Assembly (NCBI GenBank): GCA_026693085.1
Contig: JAPLNB010000380.1
Span: 1-64,000, forward strand
Source: Planctomycetota bacterium
GTDB taxonomy: Bacteria > Planctomycetota > Phycisphaerae > Tepidisphaerales > Tepidisphaeraceae
Reading direction: 5' to 3'
Length of the DNA: 64,000 bases
In this document: positions 8,044 to 15,870 of the stretch, piece after piece
Position numbering within the stretch: position 1 is the first letter of the stretch
Layout: each line of letters begins with the position of its first letter
Notes under the pieces: model-generated
What the model was told of the DNA's origin: nothing
What the model saw: only the letters and a program-made list of their open reading frames with translations
Database searches by the model: none
Program-made: the position numbers and the translations under genes

Positions 8044-8399
8044 GCTTGCCTCGTGGCGGGCTGGGTTGTGGGCCGGTGGCCGGTGAGCCACTGTTTCCAT
8101 CGCTGAATGGCCGGCTGGCGGTCCGGCCGGTCGGCATAGAACTCATAATCGAGCGTCTGGCCGGTCAACTTCTCCAATGCAATGATCGCATAGAGGCGCA
8201 CGGCCGAATCATCGCTGTCGAGGGCATCGATCAACCGCGGGATGGCGGCCACATCCTTGTCGCCAACCGCTGATTTCATGGCCGGAATCTTGTAGGCCGG
8301 ATCCTGCCGGCCAAGCGGTGGCTCGGAGCGACCGCACGAGAGCGCGCATAGCGTCAAGGCAGGCACAAAGAGAACGGCAATGCGAGCGCTGCTGGCCAT
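8040..8399 (-). CDS. HEAT-repeat-like lipoprotein
   Basis: A protein of 119 residues with a lipoprotein signal: a hydrophobic stretch (IAVLFVPALTLCALSC) whose final Cys fits a lipobox, followed by GRSEPPLG. The mature part contains one or two HEAT/armadillo-like helices (AAIPRLIDALDSDDSAVRLYAIIALEKLTG), a pattern common in planctomycete exported proteins, and a segment RPDRQPAIQRWKQWL. The start at 8399 puts the signal at the N-terminus; 14 further in-frame codons exist upstream. It shares ATGA with the RsbW-like gene. Function unknown. Confidence 0.75.
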   Translation of the reverse strand: MASSARIAVLFVPALTLCALSCGRSEPPLGRQDPAYKIPAMKSAVGDKDVAAIPRLIDALDSDDSAVRLYAIIALEKLTGQTLDYEFYADRPDRQPAIQRWKQWLTGHRPTTQPATRQA

Positions 8400-8557
8400 G
8401 AGAAAGTGAGTTCCACCGCAAATGCACGCCGTCACCGGCAACCGCGGACCGAGTCCGCAGCCGCAACGATGATAGGCGTTGTTACTCTGGATGTATCGTC
8501 GGTTTGGGCGCGTTTCCTGTAGCGATCCGTGGCGTCGTCAAGCAGCGGGGGTGCGGT

Positions 8558-9250
8558 TCAGGGGTCTTTGCGGCGTGGCGCGGCGGGCCTTTCCCCAGCG
8601 TTCGACCGGACAATGGCCATCGCCCGCACCGGCGAGGCGTCAACGCCCCTGAGTTTCAACGGCAACGCGACCAATGTGAACCGGCGTGGAAGCCGATGCA
8701 AGTTGGCCAAGGACTCGAGTATGACGATCTCGAAGCCCTTTTTGAGCAGTATCCGGTGGCATTGCAGCCAGTCGGCACCGGGGCCGGGGGTGTCCATGCC
8801 GAGCAGAGAGATCCGGCGTGAAGCGATCCACCGGGCGGCGTCTGGGGTCAGGCTGGGATAGCTCTCGAAAAAATCGGATCGGCCAAACCGGCGTCCCCAG
8901 CCCGTCCGATAAATAACTCTCGCGCCAAGCCCAAAAGCCGAACTGTGCCGCCGAAGCATCTGGGGCGTAATGGCTGTGCCCGGCTGCAGTGCCGAAGCCG
9001 GTGCGAGATCGACCAGCACCGCCGCCCCATAACACTGGCCCAAATCGATCCGGTCCGCTGTCCGCCCGCCCTTGTAGAAATGGTATGGGGCGTCCAAGTG
9101 CGTTCCCTGGTGGCTGCCCATGCTCAGCCTGGTCAGGTTGTAATGCTGGGCCGCGATCGTCGCGTGCGGCTCGATGCAAACCGGGGGGTCGCCCGGAAAT
9201 GCGAGCTGCCCATGCTCAAGCGGATGCGACAGGTCAATCAGCCGGACCAT
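8558..9250 (-). CDS. Cyclase-family metal-dependent hydrolase (kynurenine formamidase-like)
   Basis: About 230 residues of the cyclase (PF04199) family. The metal-binding motif H-x-G-T-H-x-D-x-P-x-H is present as HQGTHLDAPYHF, and the N-terminus has the typical IDLSHPLEHGQLAFPGDPP. Members include kynurenine formamidase KynB and isatin hydrolase, which cleave N-formyl or lactam bonds with Zn or Mn. The family downstream residues (LLGMDTPGPGADW) are present too. The start at 9250 has GGAG 9 nt upstream and matches the normal N-terminus; upstream in-frame codons run through the 9271-9311 hairpin. No kynurenine pathway neighbours are seen, so the substrate is open. Confidence 0.85.
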   Translation of the reverse strand: MVRLIDLSHPLEHGQLAFPGDPPVCIEPHATIAAQHYNLTRLSMGSHQGTHLDAPYHFYKGGRTADRIDLGQCYGAAVLVDLAPASALQPGTAITPQMLRRHSSAFGLGARVIYRTGWGRRFGRSDFFESYPSLTPDAARWIASRRISLLGMDTPGPGADWLQCHRILLKKGFEIVILESLANLHRLPRRFTLVALPLKLRGVDASPVRAMAIVRSNAGERPAAPRRKDP

Positions 9251-9270
9251 GGCGGGGTTCTCCAGAAACA

Positions 9271-9311
9271 GCATTGCCAACCGACGATCGGCGATTGTCG
9301 GTTGGCAATGC
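9271..9311. repeat. Perfect 15-bp inverted repeat (strong hairpin)
   Basis: GCATTGCCAACCGAC (9271-9285) and GTCGGTTGGCAATGC (9297-9311) pair perfectly. The spacer GATCGGCGATT can extend the stem by three pairs (one G-U), leaving loop CGGCG. There is no T-run on either side, so it is not a standard terminator. It lies between the DUF1080 stop and the cyclase start. Confidence 0.85.
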
Positions 9312-9329
9312 ATTGGCGACAAGCCAGGT

Positions 9330-10319
9330 TCATTTTTTCTCAACCACCCAGATATTGCGGAACCGCACGGGATTGCCGTGGTTCTGCAGATAGATCGGTC
9401 CAGCGTCGGGTGATTCCTTGTAGGGCGCCGCGGTCGTTGGGCCAGGCACTTGGACACGGTCATGGATCAGCACGCCATTGTGCTTCACAGTCAGCGTCGC
9501 GTTCCTGGTCTTTTTGCCATCGGCATCAAACATCGGCGCGGTGAAGTCGATGTCATAGGTCTGCCAGGTGAGGGGCGGGAAGCTCATCGGCACTTTGGGG
9601 ACGCTGACGGTGTAGATTCCGCCGCACTCATTGTCCTTGGGCGGCAGGCCGAAGGAGTCGAGGATCTGGGTCTCATAGCGGCCCATCATATAGCAACCGC
9701 TGTTGCCGCGCCCCTGGCCGCGGTTCTTGGGTTCGTAGGGGATTCGGAATTCCAGGTGCAGCGAGCAGTCCTTGAAATTGCGATTGGTTTCGGCGCCCTC
9801 CATGAGGAGGCCTTCTTCGGTCATACGGCCGCCCTTCCATTGGTCGACGTTCTTGCCGTCAAAGAGGACCATTGCGCCCTCGGGGGGCTTGGCGTCAAGG
9901 GTGGGGCTTTTGCGTTCGACTTTTTTGAGCTTTGCGACTTCCTGGCCGTCGAGATTCACGACGGTCAGGGCGCCATCCTTGATCGTCACGGTCGCCTGCT
10001 CCGCGGCGAAAACCGCGGCGCCATCTTTCATCTGGCCATCGGCCTCGGGGAGTTTTTCGGGGGGGATCCATCCCTCCTCGCCGGGCAATCCGCCGACGAA
10101 ACCGACGGCGTGGAACTTGCCTTCGCCGAGGGCGATGACTCGGGCGCCGACCTTCACCGTCTTCCCCTGGTCGCCGAGCATTTCGCCGGCGTATTCGCCT
10201 TGGATCGCGTAATCCGCATCGACCTTTGCGGGGTCTGCGGCCGGGGCTTTTTCCGCCCTCGCCGCAGCGCCCAACAGCATCACCCACGCGAAAGCCACCA
10301 TCATATGCCACTGATTCAT
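9330..10319 (-). CDS. Exported DUF1080 protein (3-keto-disaccharide hydrolase family)
   Basis: About 329 residues with a signal peptide (MNQWHMMVAFAWVMLLGAAARA). The C-terminal half is a DUF1080/LamG-like jelly roll: GAMVLFDGKNVDQWKGG, LHLEFRIPYEP, GNSGCYMMGRYETQILDSFG, and the ending GPIYLQNHGNPVRFRNIWV are all family hallmarks. Recently characterised members hydrolyse 3-keto-glycosides made by Gfo/Idh/MocA-type oxidoreductases. The first 100 residues before the domain form an extra region (GEYAGEML, VGGLPGEEGWIPPEKLPEADG) seen in some planctomycete members. Start chosen at the second in-frame ATG, which has AAGGAG 6 nt upstream; the first ATG (10325) touches that site directly. Confidence 0.9.
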   Translation of the reverse strand: MNQWHMMVAFAWVMLLGAAARAEKAPAADPAKVDADYAIQGEYAGEMLGDQGKTVKVGARVIALGEGKFHAVGFVGGLPGEEGWIPPEKLPEADGQMKDGAAVFAAEQATVTIKDGALTVVNLDGQEVAKLKKVERKSPTLDAKPPEGAMVLFDGKNVDQWKGGRMTEEGLLMEGAETNRNFKDCSLHLEFRIPYEPKNRGQGRGNSGCYMMGRYETQILDSFGLPPKDNECGGIYTVSVPKVPMSFPPLTWQTYDIDFTAPMFDADGKKTRNATLTVKHNGVLIHDRVQVPGPTTAAPYKESPDAGPIYLQNHGNPVRFRNIWVVEKK

Positions 10320-10348
10320 GTTCATCTCCTTGTTTTACGCATCACGTT

Positions 10349-10447
10349 TCAGATCAAACTGCGGCACGGCCATTTGTGCGCCGCCGCCGCGGTGGTAGCC
10401 AGGAAAGCCCGTCGAGTCGTTCCCGTGCTCTTTTTTTCGTTTTTCAT
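10349..10447 (-). pseudogene. Remnant of a Tat-exported protein gene (leader only)
   Basis: Starting at the ATG at 10447 the minus strand reads MKNEKKSTGTTRRAFLATTA followed by AAA and then HKWPCRSLI and a stop. The twin-arginine motif TTRRAFL and the Ala-rich h-region are typical of planctomycete Gfo/Idh/MocA or sulfatase Tat signals, but no mature protein follows. It lies in a 396-bp gap between the DUF1080 gene (10319) and the pseudopilin gene (10716), which otherwise holds nothing I recognise. Confidence 0.45.
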
Positions 10448-10715
10448 GGTTGCTGCCAGACCTGTGTGTTGCTCGGGACGGATGAGCATGCACTCTAGCC
10501 TGCCTGGCGCGGAATTCCAACAGTGGGTGTTCCCGGACGTGCCGATAATCACCCACCAAAGCAGCCATCCGCCGGGGGCGTTAATTGGCATCTAAAGATC
10601 CTGTCCTTGCGATGCGATAGTAAGAATGCACCGGCTTTGTCATGCAAGGCAAGGGCAGAATGCCCAGGCGATCCGTTCGGCCGCCAACGCACCGGTGCGA
10701 TTGAGGAGTAAGAAA

Positions 10716-11165
10716 ATGCCAAGCCGCAACCTGCACCAAGACGGTTTCACCCTGGTTGAAGTGCTCATTGTGATAGTGATCGTCGGCATCCTCGCCGCGG
10801 TGGTCGTTCCCCGCTATTCCGCAGCCAGCGGAGATACCCGCGAGATCGCATCCAAAGAGCAACTCCGGCAATTGCGAACCATGGTCGAACTCTATAAGAC
10901 CCAGCACGATGGCCAACTGCCCGACATCGTCACCGACTGGAGTTCGATGACCAAGGTCACCACGTACAAGGGCCGCAACGTCGGTCCGTACCTGGCTGCC
11001 GCGCCCAAGAACCCGATGAACGATCTGGACAAGGTGGTCAACGGCGACGTCACCAAGCCCGCCACCGGCCAGAAAACCGCGTTCATCTACGATTACAAAT
11101 CCGGCGCCGGCAGCGGGCGAATCGTCGCGACGTCCGCGGATGGCCTGAGCCTCTTTTCCGAATAG
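10716..11165 (+). CDS. Type II secretion / type IV pilin-like pseudopilin
   Basis: A prepilin of 149 residues. The leader ends in Gly and is followed by the class III motif (QDG|FTLVEVLIVIVIVGILAAVVVP), with Glu at mature position 5, the substrate of prepilin peptidase. The remainder (REIASKEQLRQLRTMVELYKTQHDG, then GPYLAAAPKNPMN) resembles GspG-type major pseudopilins, which form the T2SS pseudopilus. GAGGAG 7 nt before the ATG fixes the start. It stands alone here, without gspD/E/F or a peptidase nearby, which is common in planctomycetes with scattered pseudopilin genes. The convergent GH16 gene ends 10 bp away. Confidence 0.9.
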   Translation: MPSRNLHQDGFTLVEVLIVIVIVGILAAVVVPRYSAASGDTREIASKEQLRQLRTMVELYKTQHDGQLPDIVTDWSSMTKVTTYKGRNVGPYLAAAPKNPMNDLDKVVNGDVTKPATGQKTAFIYDYKSGAGSGRIVATSADGLSLFSE

Positions 11166-11174
11166 CCGCCGCCC

Positions 11175-12068
11175 TCAATCGCGCTTCTTCCACGCCCGGA
11201 GGTAATCGACCGAGAACGTCGAGGGCAGATCCGCATCCTGCGGCATGCCAAACCATTCGGGCATCGTCTCGCTGTCGAAGATCAAATACAGCGGCTGGTG
11301 CCAATGCGTGTTCTGCACCGTGCGGACCCGCACGCCATCGACGTAATACCGGATTTCCTCCTTCGACCAGTCCAAACCGTAGACGTGGTCATCGTCCGCC
11401 AGCCGCCAGGGCGCGACCCACACGTCGTTAACCTGCCAATGCCGCTTTTCCTGGGGCGTGCGGAACACATGGACGGCCATGTTGTATTTCCGCTCGTAGT
11501 TCCCGGCTTTTCCGCCGATCTCGAAGACGTCGATCTCGGTGGAGAAGTCCGCTACGGAATCCTGCTGGAACCAGAACGAGCTTGAGCCGGCGGAATTCAT
11601 GGGGCGGGCGCGCACTTCGTAGTAGCCGTAGCTTGAGCGGGCCTTCGTGTGCAGCGCGGCGGACGTGTAGTCGCGGTAGCCTTGCTTCTCAAGCTCGGGC
11701 GACAGCTTTTCCTTTCGCAGGGTCAGGTGGAGCTGGCCATCTTTGACCGTGACGTTCTTCTCGCTGAACGCCGCTGGCCGGCGGCCTTTCCACCAGTACA
11801 TATTGAGCTGCCATTTGTCGGTGTCGAGAGTCGAGCCGTTGAATTCATCGGACATCGGCGGATAGAGGGCCCAATTGCCCTTGTTTGGCTGGTCGGAGAG
11901 GGGGCAGGCGTCGGTGACGCGTTTCGGCGGATCGTTTAACGGGCCGGCAAGGGTCCACTGTTTGATGCTCTTTTCATCGAACCTGCCGGCGGGCTGAGTC
12001 GCCGCCGCCCAGAGGACATTACAGATCAGCAGCATGAAAATGCAAGCACATCTCGACCATTGCGGCAT
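11175..12068 (-). CDS. Secreted family 16 glycoside hydrolase
   Basis: About 297 residues, with a signal peptide (CACIFMLLICNVLWAAA). The GH16 catalytic motif E-I-D-x-x-E is intact as TEIDVFEIGG, where the first Glu is the nucleophile and the second the acid/base. WALYPPMSDEFNGSTLDTDKW at the domain start, YGYYEVRARPM before the active site and YGLDWSKEEIRYYVDG after it are classic laminarinase/agarase features. The subclass, and so the substrate (beta-1,3-glucan, agar, carrageenan), cannot be told by eye; the NMYWWKGRRPAAF region resembles marine beta-agarase or porphyranase-like members. Start at 12068 has GGGAG about 7 nt upstream. Confidence 0.92.
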   Translation of the reverse strand: MPQWSRCACIFMLLICNVLWAAATQPAGRFDEKSIKQWTLAGPLNDPPKRVTDACPLSDQPNKGNWALYPPMSDEFNGSTLDTDKWQLNMYWWKGRRPAAFSEKNVTVKDGQLHLTLRKEKLSPELEKQGYRDYTSAALHTKARSSYGYYEVRARPMNSAGSSSFWFQQDSVADFSTEIDVFEIGGKAGNYERKYNMAVHVFRTPQEKRHWQVNDVWVAPWRLADDDHVYGLDWSKEEIRYYVDGVRVRTVQNTHWHQPLYLIFDSETMPEWFGMPQDADLPSTFSVDYLRAWKKRD

Positions 12069-12095
12069 AAGTGTACTCCCGAGCAACCGATCGCT

Positions 12096-12902
12096 TTACT
12101 TGATGCAGATCATAATCAGATCCGGGCTTTCTGGACGATCGTACGCCTGTCGGCGGTAGTCGCCGAAGAACTCGACGGCGGTGGCACCGGACTGGCGTGC
12201 CAATCGCTCAAGCTCGCCGCTCTCCAGGCCGAGGAATGGAACGCACTCGGTGCGCAGCGCCGGTTGTGAAAGCGCGTCGAGCCGCGTGACGAGCACATCG
12301 ACAAAGCCCTGCGCGCCGCAGCGGTGGATGCCTTTGATGATCAGGCAATCGCCGCGTGGCAGTGAGGCGCGGACGCATTTCTGCCAGACTGGCTGGCCAT
12401 CGGGCAGCGAGAAGAGATTGGGAACGTGGATGACGATCGAGCCGCCAGCCCGCACGGCAGACATCATGTGCCCGATGGCCACGGCGACGGTTTCATAATC
12501 GGCCGCCAACGCCAGGGAATTGCCGATGCACATCGCCACATCAAAGGAACCGGGTTGTTCGGCCGCCTGGTCGAATGGCCGAACAACCCAGCGAAGCCCG
12601 GCCGGCTCGCCATGGGTCTGGCGGCAGCGGCGGATCATGTTGGGGCTGATGTCAGCGCCTTCGGCCTCCAAACCCCAGGAGTGGAACATCGCGGCATGGC
12701 GGCCGGTGCCGCAGGCGATGTCGAGGATGCGTTTGGCGCGTACGCGATCGAAGAGCCAGCGGAAGAGGGACTGTTCGTTGCCGAGGCGCTTGGGCCAGTC
12801 GATGGTGGCTTCGTAAACGTCGGTCAGATCGTCGAAGACTTCGGCGGACATATGCAGCACCATAACCGGCCCGCGACGGAAACGGAACGAAGCTCCCGAC
12901 AT
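12096..12902 (-). CDS. Class I SAM-dependent methyltransferase
   Basis: 268 residues with a Rossmann methyltransferase fold. Motif I is ILDIACGTGRHAAMF, the acidic residue binding the ribose is in EGADIS, and motif II/III is FDVAMCIGNSLALAAD. An N-terminal YEATIDWPKRLGNEQ segment is typical of glycine-sarcosine-methyltransferase-like or UbiE-like small-molecule enzymes. The acceptor is unknown. The start is uncertain: ATGs at 12902, 12863 and 12851 are in frame and none has a good ribosome binding site. It diverges from purB, with a heptad repeat array in the 62-bp gap. Confidence 0.85.
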   Translation of the reverse strand: MSGASFRFRRGPVMVLHMSAEVFDDLTDVYEATIDWPKRLGNEQSLFRWLFDRVRAKRILDIACGTGRHAAMFHSWGLEAEGADISPNMIRRCRQTHGEPAGLRWVVRPFDQAAEQPGSFDVAMCIGNSLALAADYETVAVAIGHMMSAVRAGGSIVIHVPNLFSLPDGQPVWQKCVRASLPRGDCLIIKGIHRCGAQGFVDVLVTRLDALSQPALRTECVPFLGLESGELERLARQSGATAVEFFGDYRRQAYDRPESPDLIMICIK

Positions 12903-12943
12903 TCGGCTGGGCGGGGACGGTCTGCTCTTCCAATCGAATCACG

Positions 12944-12964
12944 AGAATCTAGAATCTAGAATCT
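12944..12964 (+). repeat. Three perfect AGAATCT heptads forming the purB leader
   Basis: AGAATCT occurs three times in tandem (12944-12950, 12951-12957, 12958-12964), preceded by CAATCGAATCACG, and the purB ATG follows with no gap. The heptad is a variant of the AAAATCG unit at the cassette ends and of the mixed array at 22983. Confidence 0.9.
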
Positions 12965-14395
12965 ATGGACCCCAACACGTACGAATCTCCCCTGGCCACG
13001 CGCAACGCCTCGCCCGAGATGCTCCGCCTCTTCTCCGCCCAGCACAAATTCAGCCTCTGGCGCCGCCTCTGGCTGGAACTGGCCCGCCACGAGCGTGACC
13101 TCGGCGTCACCCGGATCACCCCCGAAGCCCTCACGCAGATGGAAGCCAATCTCAACAACATCGACTTCCCAAAGGCCGCCGACTGGGAAAAGCGCCTCCG
13201 CCACGACGTCATGGCCCACGTCAGAACCTTCGAAGAGGCGGCCCCCGCCGCCAAAGGCATCGTGCACCTCGGCGCCACCTCTCAATATGTAGTAGACAAC
13301 GCCGACCTCATCATCATGCGCGATGGGATGAAGCTGCTCTGTGCTCGCCTGGTCAACGCCATCGATGCCTTGGGTGATTTCGCTCTTAAATGGAAGGATT
13401 TGCCCACGTTAGGCTACACGCACTATCAGCCCGCCCAGCTCACGACCGTGGGCAAACGCGCGACCCTCTGGGCCCAGGACCTGGTCATTGACCTGGAGGA
13501 ACTGGAGCACCGCATTTCCACGCTGAGGTTCCGGGGCGTCAAAGGCACCACCGGCACCCAGGCGTCGTTCCTCTGCCTCTTCGACGGCAACCACGAGAAA
13601 TGCGACGAGCTCGACCGCCGGGTCACCGCGGGCTTCGGCTTCGCCGAGTCCTTCCCCGTCACGGGCCAAACCTACCCGCGGAAGATCGATGGCCAGATTA
13701 TTTGCTCATTGGCAAACATCGCCACCTCTGTTCACAAGTTTTGTAACGACATTCGGTTACTGGCGGGCATGAAACAGATCGAGGAGCCGTTCGAAGCGGA
13801 GCAAGTCGGCTCCAGTGCGATGGCTTACAAGCGTAACCCCATGCGATGCGAGCGTGCGACCGGCTTGGCCCGTTTTGTTATCAGCCTCACCAATTCCGTT
13901 CTGCAAACCGCTGCCGAGCAGTGGTTTGAGCGTACCCTCGACGACTCATCCAATAAGCGGCTGACCATCCCCGAAGCGTTCCTAGCCAGCGACGGCTGCC
14001 TCCAGATCGTTGTCAACGTCGCCCGCGGGCTGGTCGTGTATCCCAAGACCATCGAATCCGCGGTCATGGCCGAACTGCCCTTCATGGCCACCGAGGAAAT
14101 CCTTATGGCCGCCGTGCAGGCGGGGGGCGACCGTCAGGAACTTCACGAAGTCATCCGGCGCCACTCTTTGGCCGCGGCCGAACAGGTCAAACTCCATGGC
14201 CGCCCGAACGATCTCATCGAACGACTCCAGCGCGACAGCAGCTTCAAGGCCCTCGATATTCCCCAGCTTATCAGCCCTTCCCATTTTGTAGGCCGATCTC
14301 CGCAGCAGACGGTGAAGTTTCTTCAAGAGATCGTTGTACCCATCCGCCAGCGATACCAACCGCAACTCGGCCAGCGTGTCGAGCTTAACGTATAA
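12965..14395 (+). CDS. purB: Adenylosuccinate lyase
   Basis: 476-residue fumarase/aspartase-superfamily enzyme of purine synthesis (SAICAR to AICAR, adenylosuccinate to AMP). The superfamily signature is SSAMAYKRNPMRCERATGLA, with the catalytic Ser in the mobile loop; HLGATSQYVVDN carries one catalytic region and GYTHYQPAQ another. Length and the EEDL-like C-terminal helices fit the eukaryote-like PurB subgroup. The ATG directly follows the third AGAATCT heptad, so there is no Shine-Dalgarno site; initiation must be leaderless or SD-independent. A near-consensus promoter begins 7 bp after the stop. Confidence 0.96.
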   Translation: MDPNTYESPLATRNASPEMLRLFSAQHKFSLWRRLWLELARHERDLGVTRITPEALTQMEANLNNIDFPKAADWEKRLRHDVMAHVRTFEEAAPAAKGIVHLGATSQYVVDNADLIIMRDGMKLLCARLVNAIDALGDFALKWKDLPTLGYTHYQPAQLTTVGKRATLWAQDLVIDLEELEHRISTLRFRGVKGTTGTQASFLCLFDGNHEKCDELDRRVTAGFGFAESFPVTGQTYPRKIDGQIICSLANIATSVHKFCNDIRLLAGMKQIEEPFEAEQVGSSAMAYKRNPMRCERATGLARFVISLTNSVLQTAAEQWFERTLDDSSNKRLTIPEAFLASDGCLQIVVNVARGLVVYPKTIESAVMAELPFMATEEILMAAVQAGGDRQELHEVIRRHSLAAAEQVKLHGRPNDLIERLQRDSSFKALDIPQLISPSHFVGRSPQQTVKFLQEIVVPIRQRYQPQLGQRVELNV

Positions 14396-14401
14396 AGCCT
14401 T

Positions 14402-14429
14402 TTGACATAACAACTTTTACACATATAAA
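14402..14429 (+). promoter_or_regulatory. Near-consensus sigma-70 promoter
   Basis: TTGACA (14402-14407), a 16-bp spacer and TATAAA (14424-14429), directly after purB. It would transcribe toward the PEP-CTERM gene with a leader of about 395 nt. Confidence 0.65.
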
Positions 14430-14831
14430 GCATTTCCACAACTCGATCTGAAACAATTGCGAATGTTGCCCACTTTTTACTTGCCCAATCGTCCTCATGG
14501 AGTATGTTTGGTTAGGAACAGGCAGCCGGTCCCTTGGTTTGTAGTGTTGGGACGACTGGCAGGCACGTCAATAATGGAAGGGAGCCAGATGTTGTGGCTC
14601 TTCAGGAAATAAAATTTTCCAAAGTTGATGGGTTGCTGGTGTTTTCTGCTTGACCGGGTCCAATATATGGGCCATACTGCTGAGTTAACTGATGCGTATT
14701 AAGCCAACAAGCGTCAGGTTTATCTGACTGACCTGACATTAGTTTGGTGGTTTTGATAATAAGAGTGAGGATTGGGCATGGGCTTGTGCCTTGCTCAGGT
14801 GAGTGAAACCTTTCAAGGAGAGGGGTTTACC
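14430..14831 (+). other. Long AT-richer leader before the PEP-CTERM gene; no gene seen
   Basis: About 400 bp without a credible gene and clearly more AT-rich than the surroundings. Small hairpins are visible: GTCCC...GGGAC near 14530-14556, GAGCC...GGCTC near 14582-14600 and GTCAGG...CCTGAC at about 14713-14737. No known riboswitch pattern was recognised. It may be the untranslated leader of the strongly promoted downstream gene, or hold a small RNA. Confidence 0.5.
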
Positions 14832-15569
14832 GTGGCTAAAGAAATTGGAGCAATCGTGAAGGGCCTCAAAAAACTGACTTTGGCGGCTGCGGCCGTCGTG
14901 GCGTTGGGTGTTTCGAGTAACAGCTTCGGCGGTGTGTTTGTTAACTTCAGCGCCGAACAAAGCACGCCGCTTCCGCCGTCTGTCCAGTACGACTCCGGCG
15001 CGCCGGTGCAGTTGTCGGAAGACGTTGGCGCGATCGGCGACGGCAGTCTGAATGCTCCCGGTCTCATCCTTACCGAGACCATCCTAGGCGTGACCACCCT
15101 GTATGCGGACGTCACCATGGACCTCAGTGGCCTCCAGGCCCTTGGCACTGCGGTGACCACCGTCATGGGGCCTGTGACGCTCGTGTCCCAGCAGCTCGAT
15201 ACCGGCACCTTTGTGTTCACGGCGACCGATAAGACCACCGTGCTCCTGGCCGGCAAGATCGAGAACGCTATCATCAACGGCCTGCAGGGCACCAACTCCG
15301 GTGGTGTCTTCAGCGCCAAGGTGACCTACGAAACCGGCACGATCGTCGCCGCCTTCCCGGCGGGCTGGCTCAAGGAAGGCGAGCTTTCTTGGAGCTTGCT
15401 GGACATCAAGCCTGTGCTTGGCACCACCGACACCCCCGGCGGCTTGGTCTTGAACGCCTTCAAGGCGAACATCATCGGTCAGTTCAGCACCCCGATTCCG
15501 GAACCCGCCAGCCTCGGCCTTCTGGCTCTGGCCGGTCTGTGCTTGTCCGCTCGTCGGCGCACCCGCTAA
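14832..15569 (+). CDS. PEP-CTERM sorting domain protein
   Basis: An exported protein of 245 residues. It has a signal peptide (LKKLTLAAAAVVALGVSSNSFG) and a C-terminal PEP-CTERM signal: IPEPASLGLLALAGLCLS followed by ARRRTR, the Pro-Glu-Pro, membrane helix and basic tail processed by exosortase. Secreted EPS-associated proteins carry this tag. The middle is Gly/Thr/Val-rich beta structure with no recognised domain. The GTG at 14832 is chosen because AAGGAGAGG lies just upstream and it directly precedes the signal; an upstream TTG at 14772 is in frame. It has its own promoter and a strong terminator, so it is a single-gene unit probably expressed at high level. Confidence 0.88.
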   Translation: MAKEIGAIVKGLKKLTLAAAAVVALGVSSNSFGGVFVNFSAEQSTPLPPSVQYDSGAPVQLSEDVGAIGDGSLNAPGLILTETILGVTTLYADVTMDLSGLQALGTAVTTVMGPVTLVSQQLDTGTFVFTATDKTTVLLAGKIENAIINGLQGTNSGGVFSAKVTYETGTIVAAFPAGWLKEGELSWSLLDIKPVLGTTDTPGGLVLNAFKANIIGQFSTPIPEPASLGLLALAGLCLSARRRTR

Positions 15570-15604
15570 GCGATCGCGACCTCTCTCCTCAATTGTGTGA
15601 TAAC

Positions 15605-15639
15605 GAACTTGCATGCGAGCGCATGCAAGTTCTTTTTTT
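15605..15639 (+). terminator. Rho-independent terminator of the PEP-CTERM gene
   Basis: GAACTTGCATGC (15605-15616), loop GAGC and GCATGCAAGTTC (15621-15632) form a perfect 12-bp stem followed by seven T. It lies 36 bp after the stop codon. The remaining bases to 15870 hold no feature I recognise beyond the ribosome binding site of the next gene. Confidence 0.95.
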
Positions 15640-15870
15640 GCGCAGCGCGCTTCGACTTCCTCACTCAAGCGTATTCTTCCGCGTGGCGGCCGACCCACAG
15701 GCCCGCCCCCAAGCGTTCCCTTTTCGCCGTCACCAGCGTAAATTTCGCTTCGCTCAAGATTTAAACGCCATCAGCCGAAACTACTCTCGGGCGGCCCTTC
15801 ATCCGCCCAACGGTTCTGCTGAAGAGCGGGTTCGCAGTGCCTTAAAAGTCGCGGCGGCTCAAGGAGTTGT

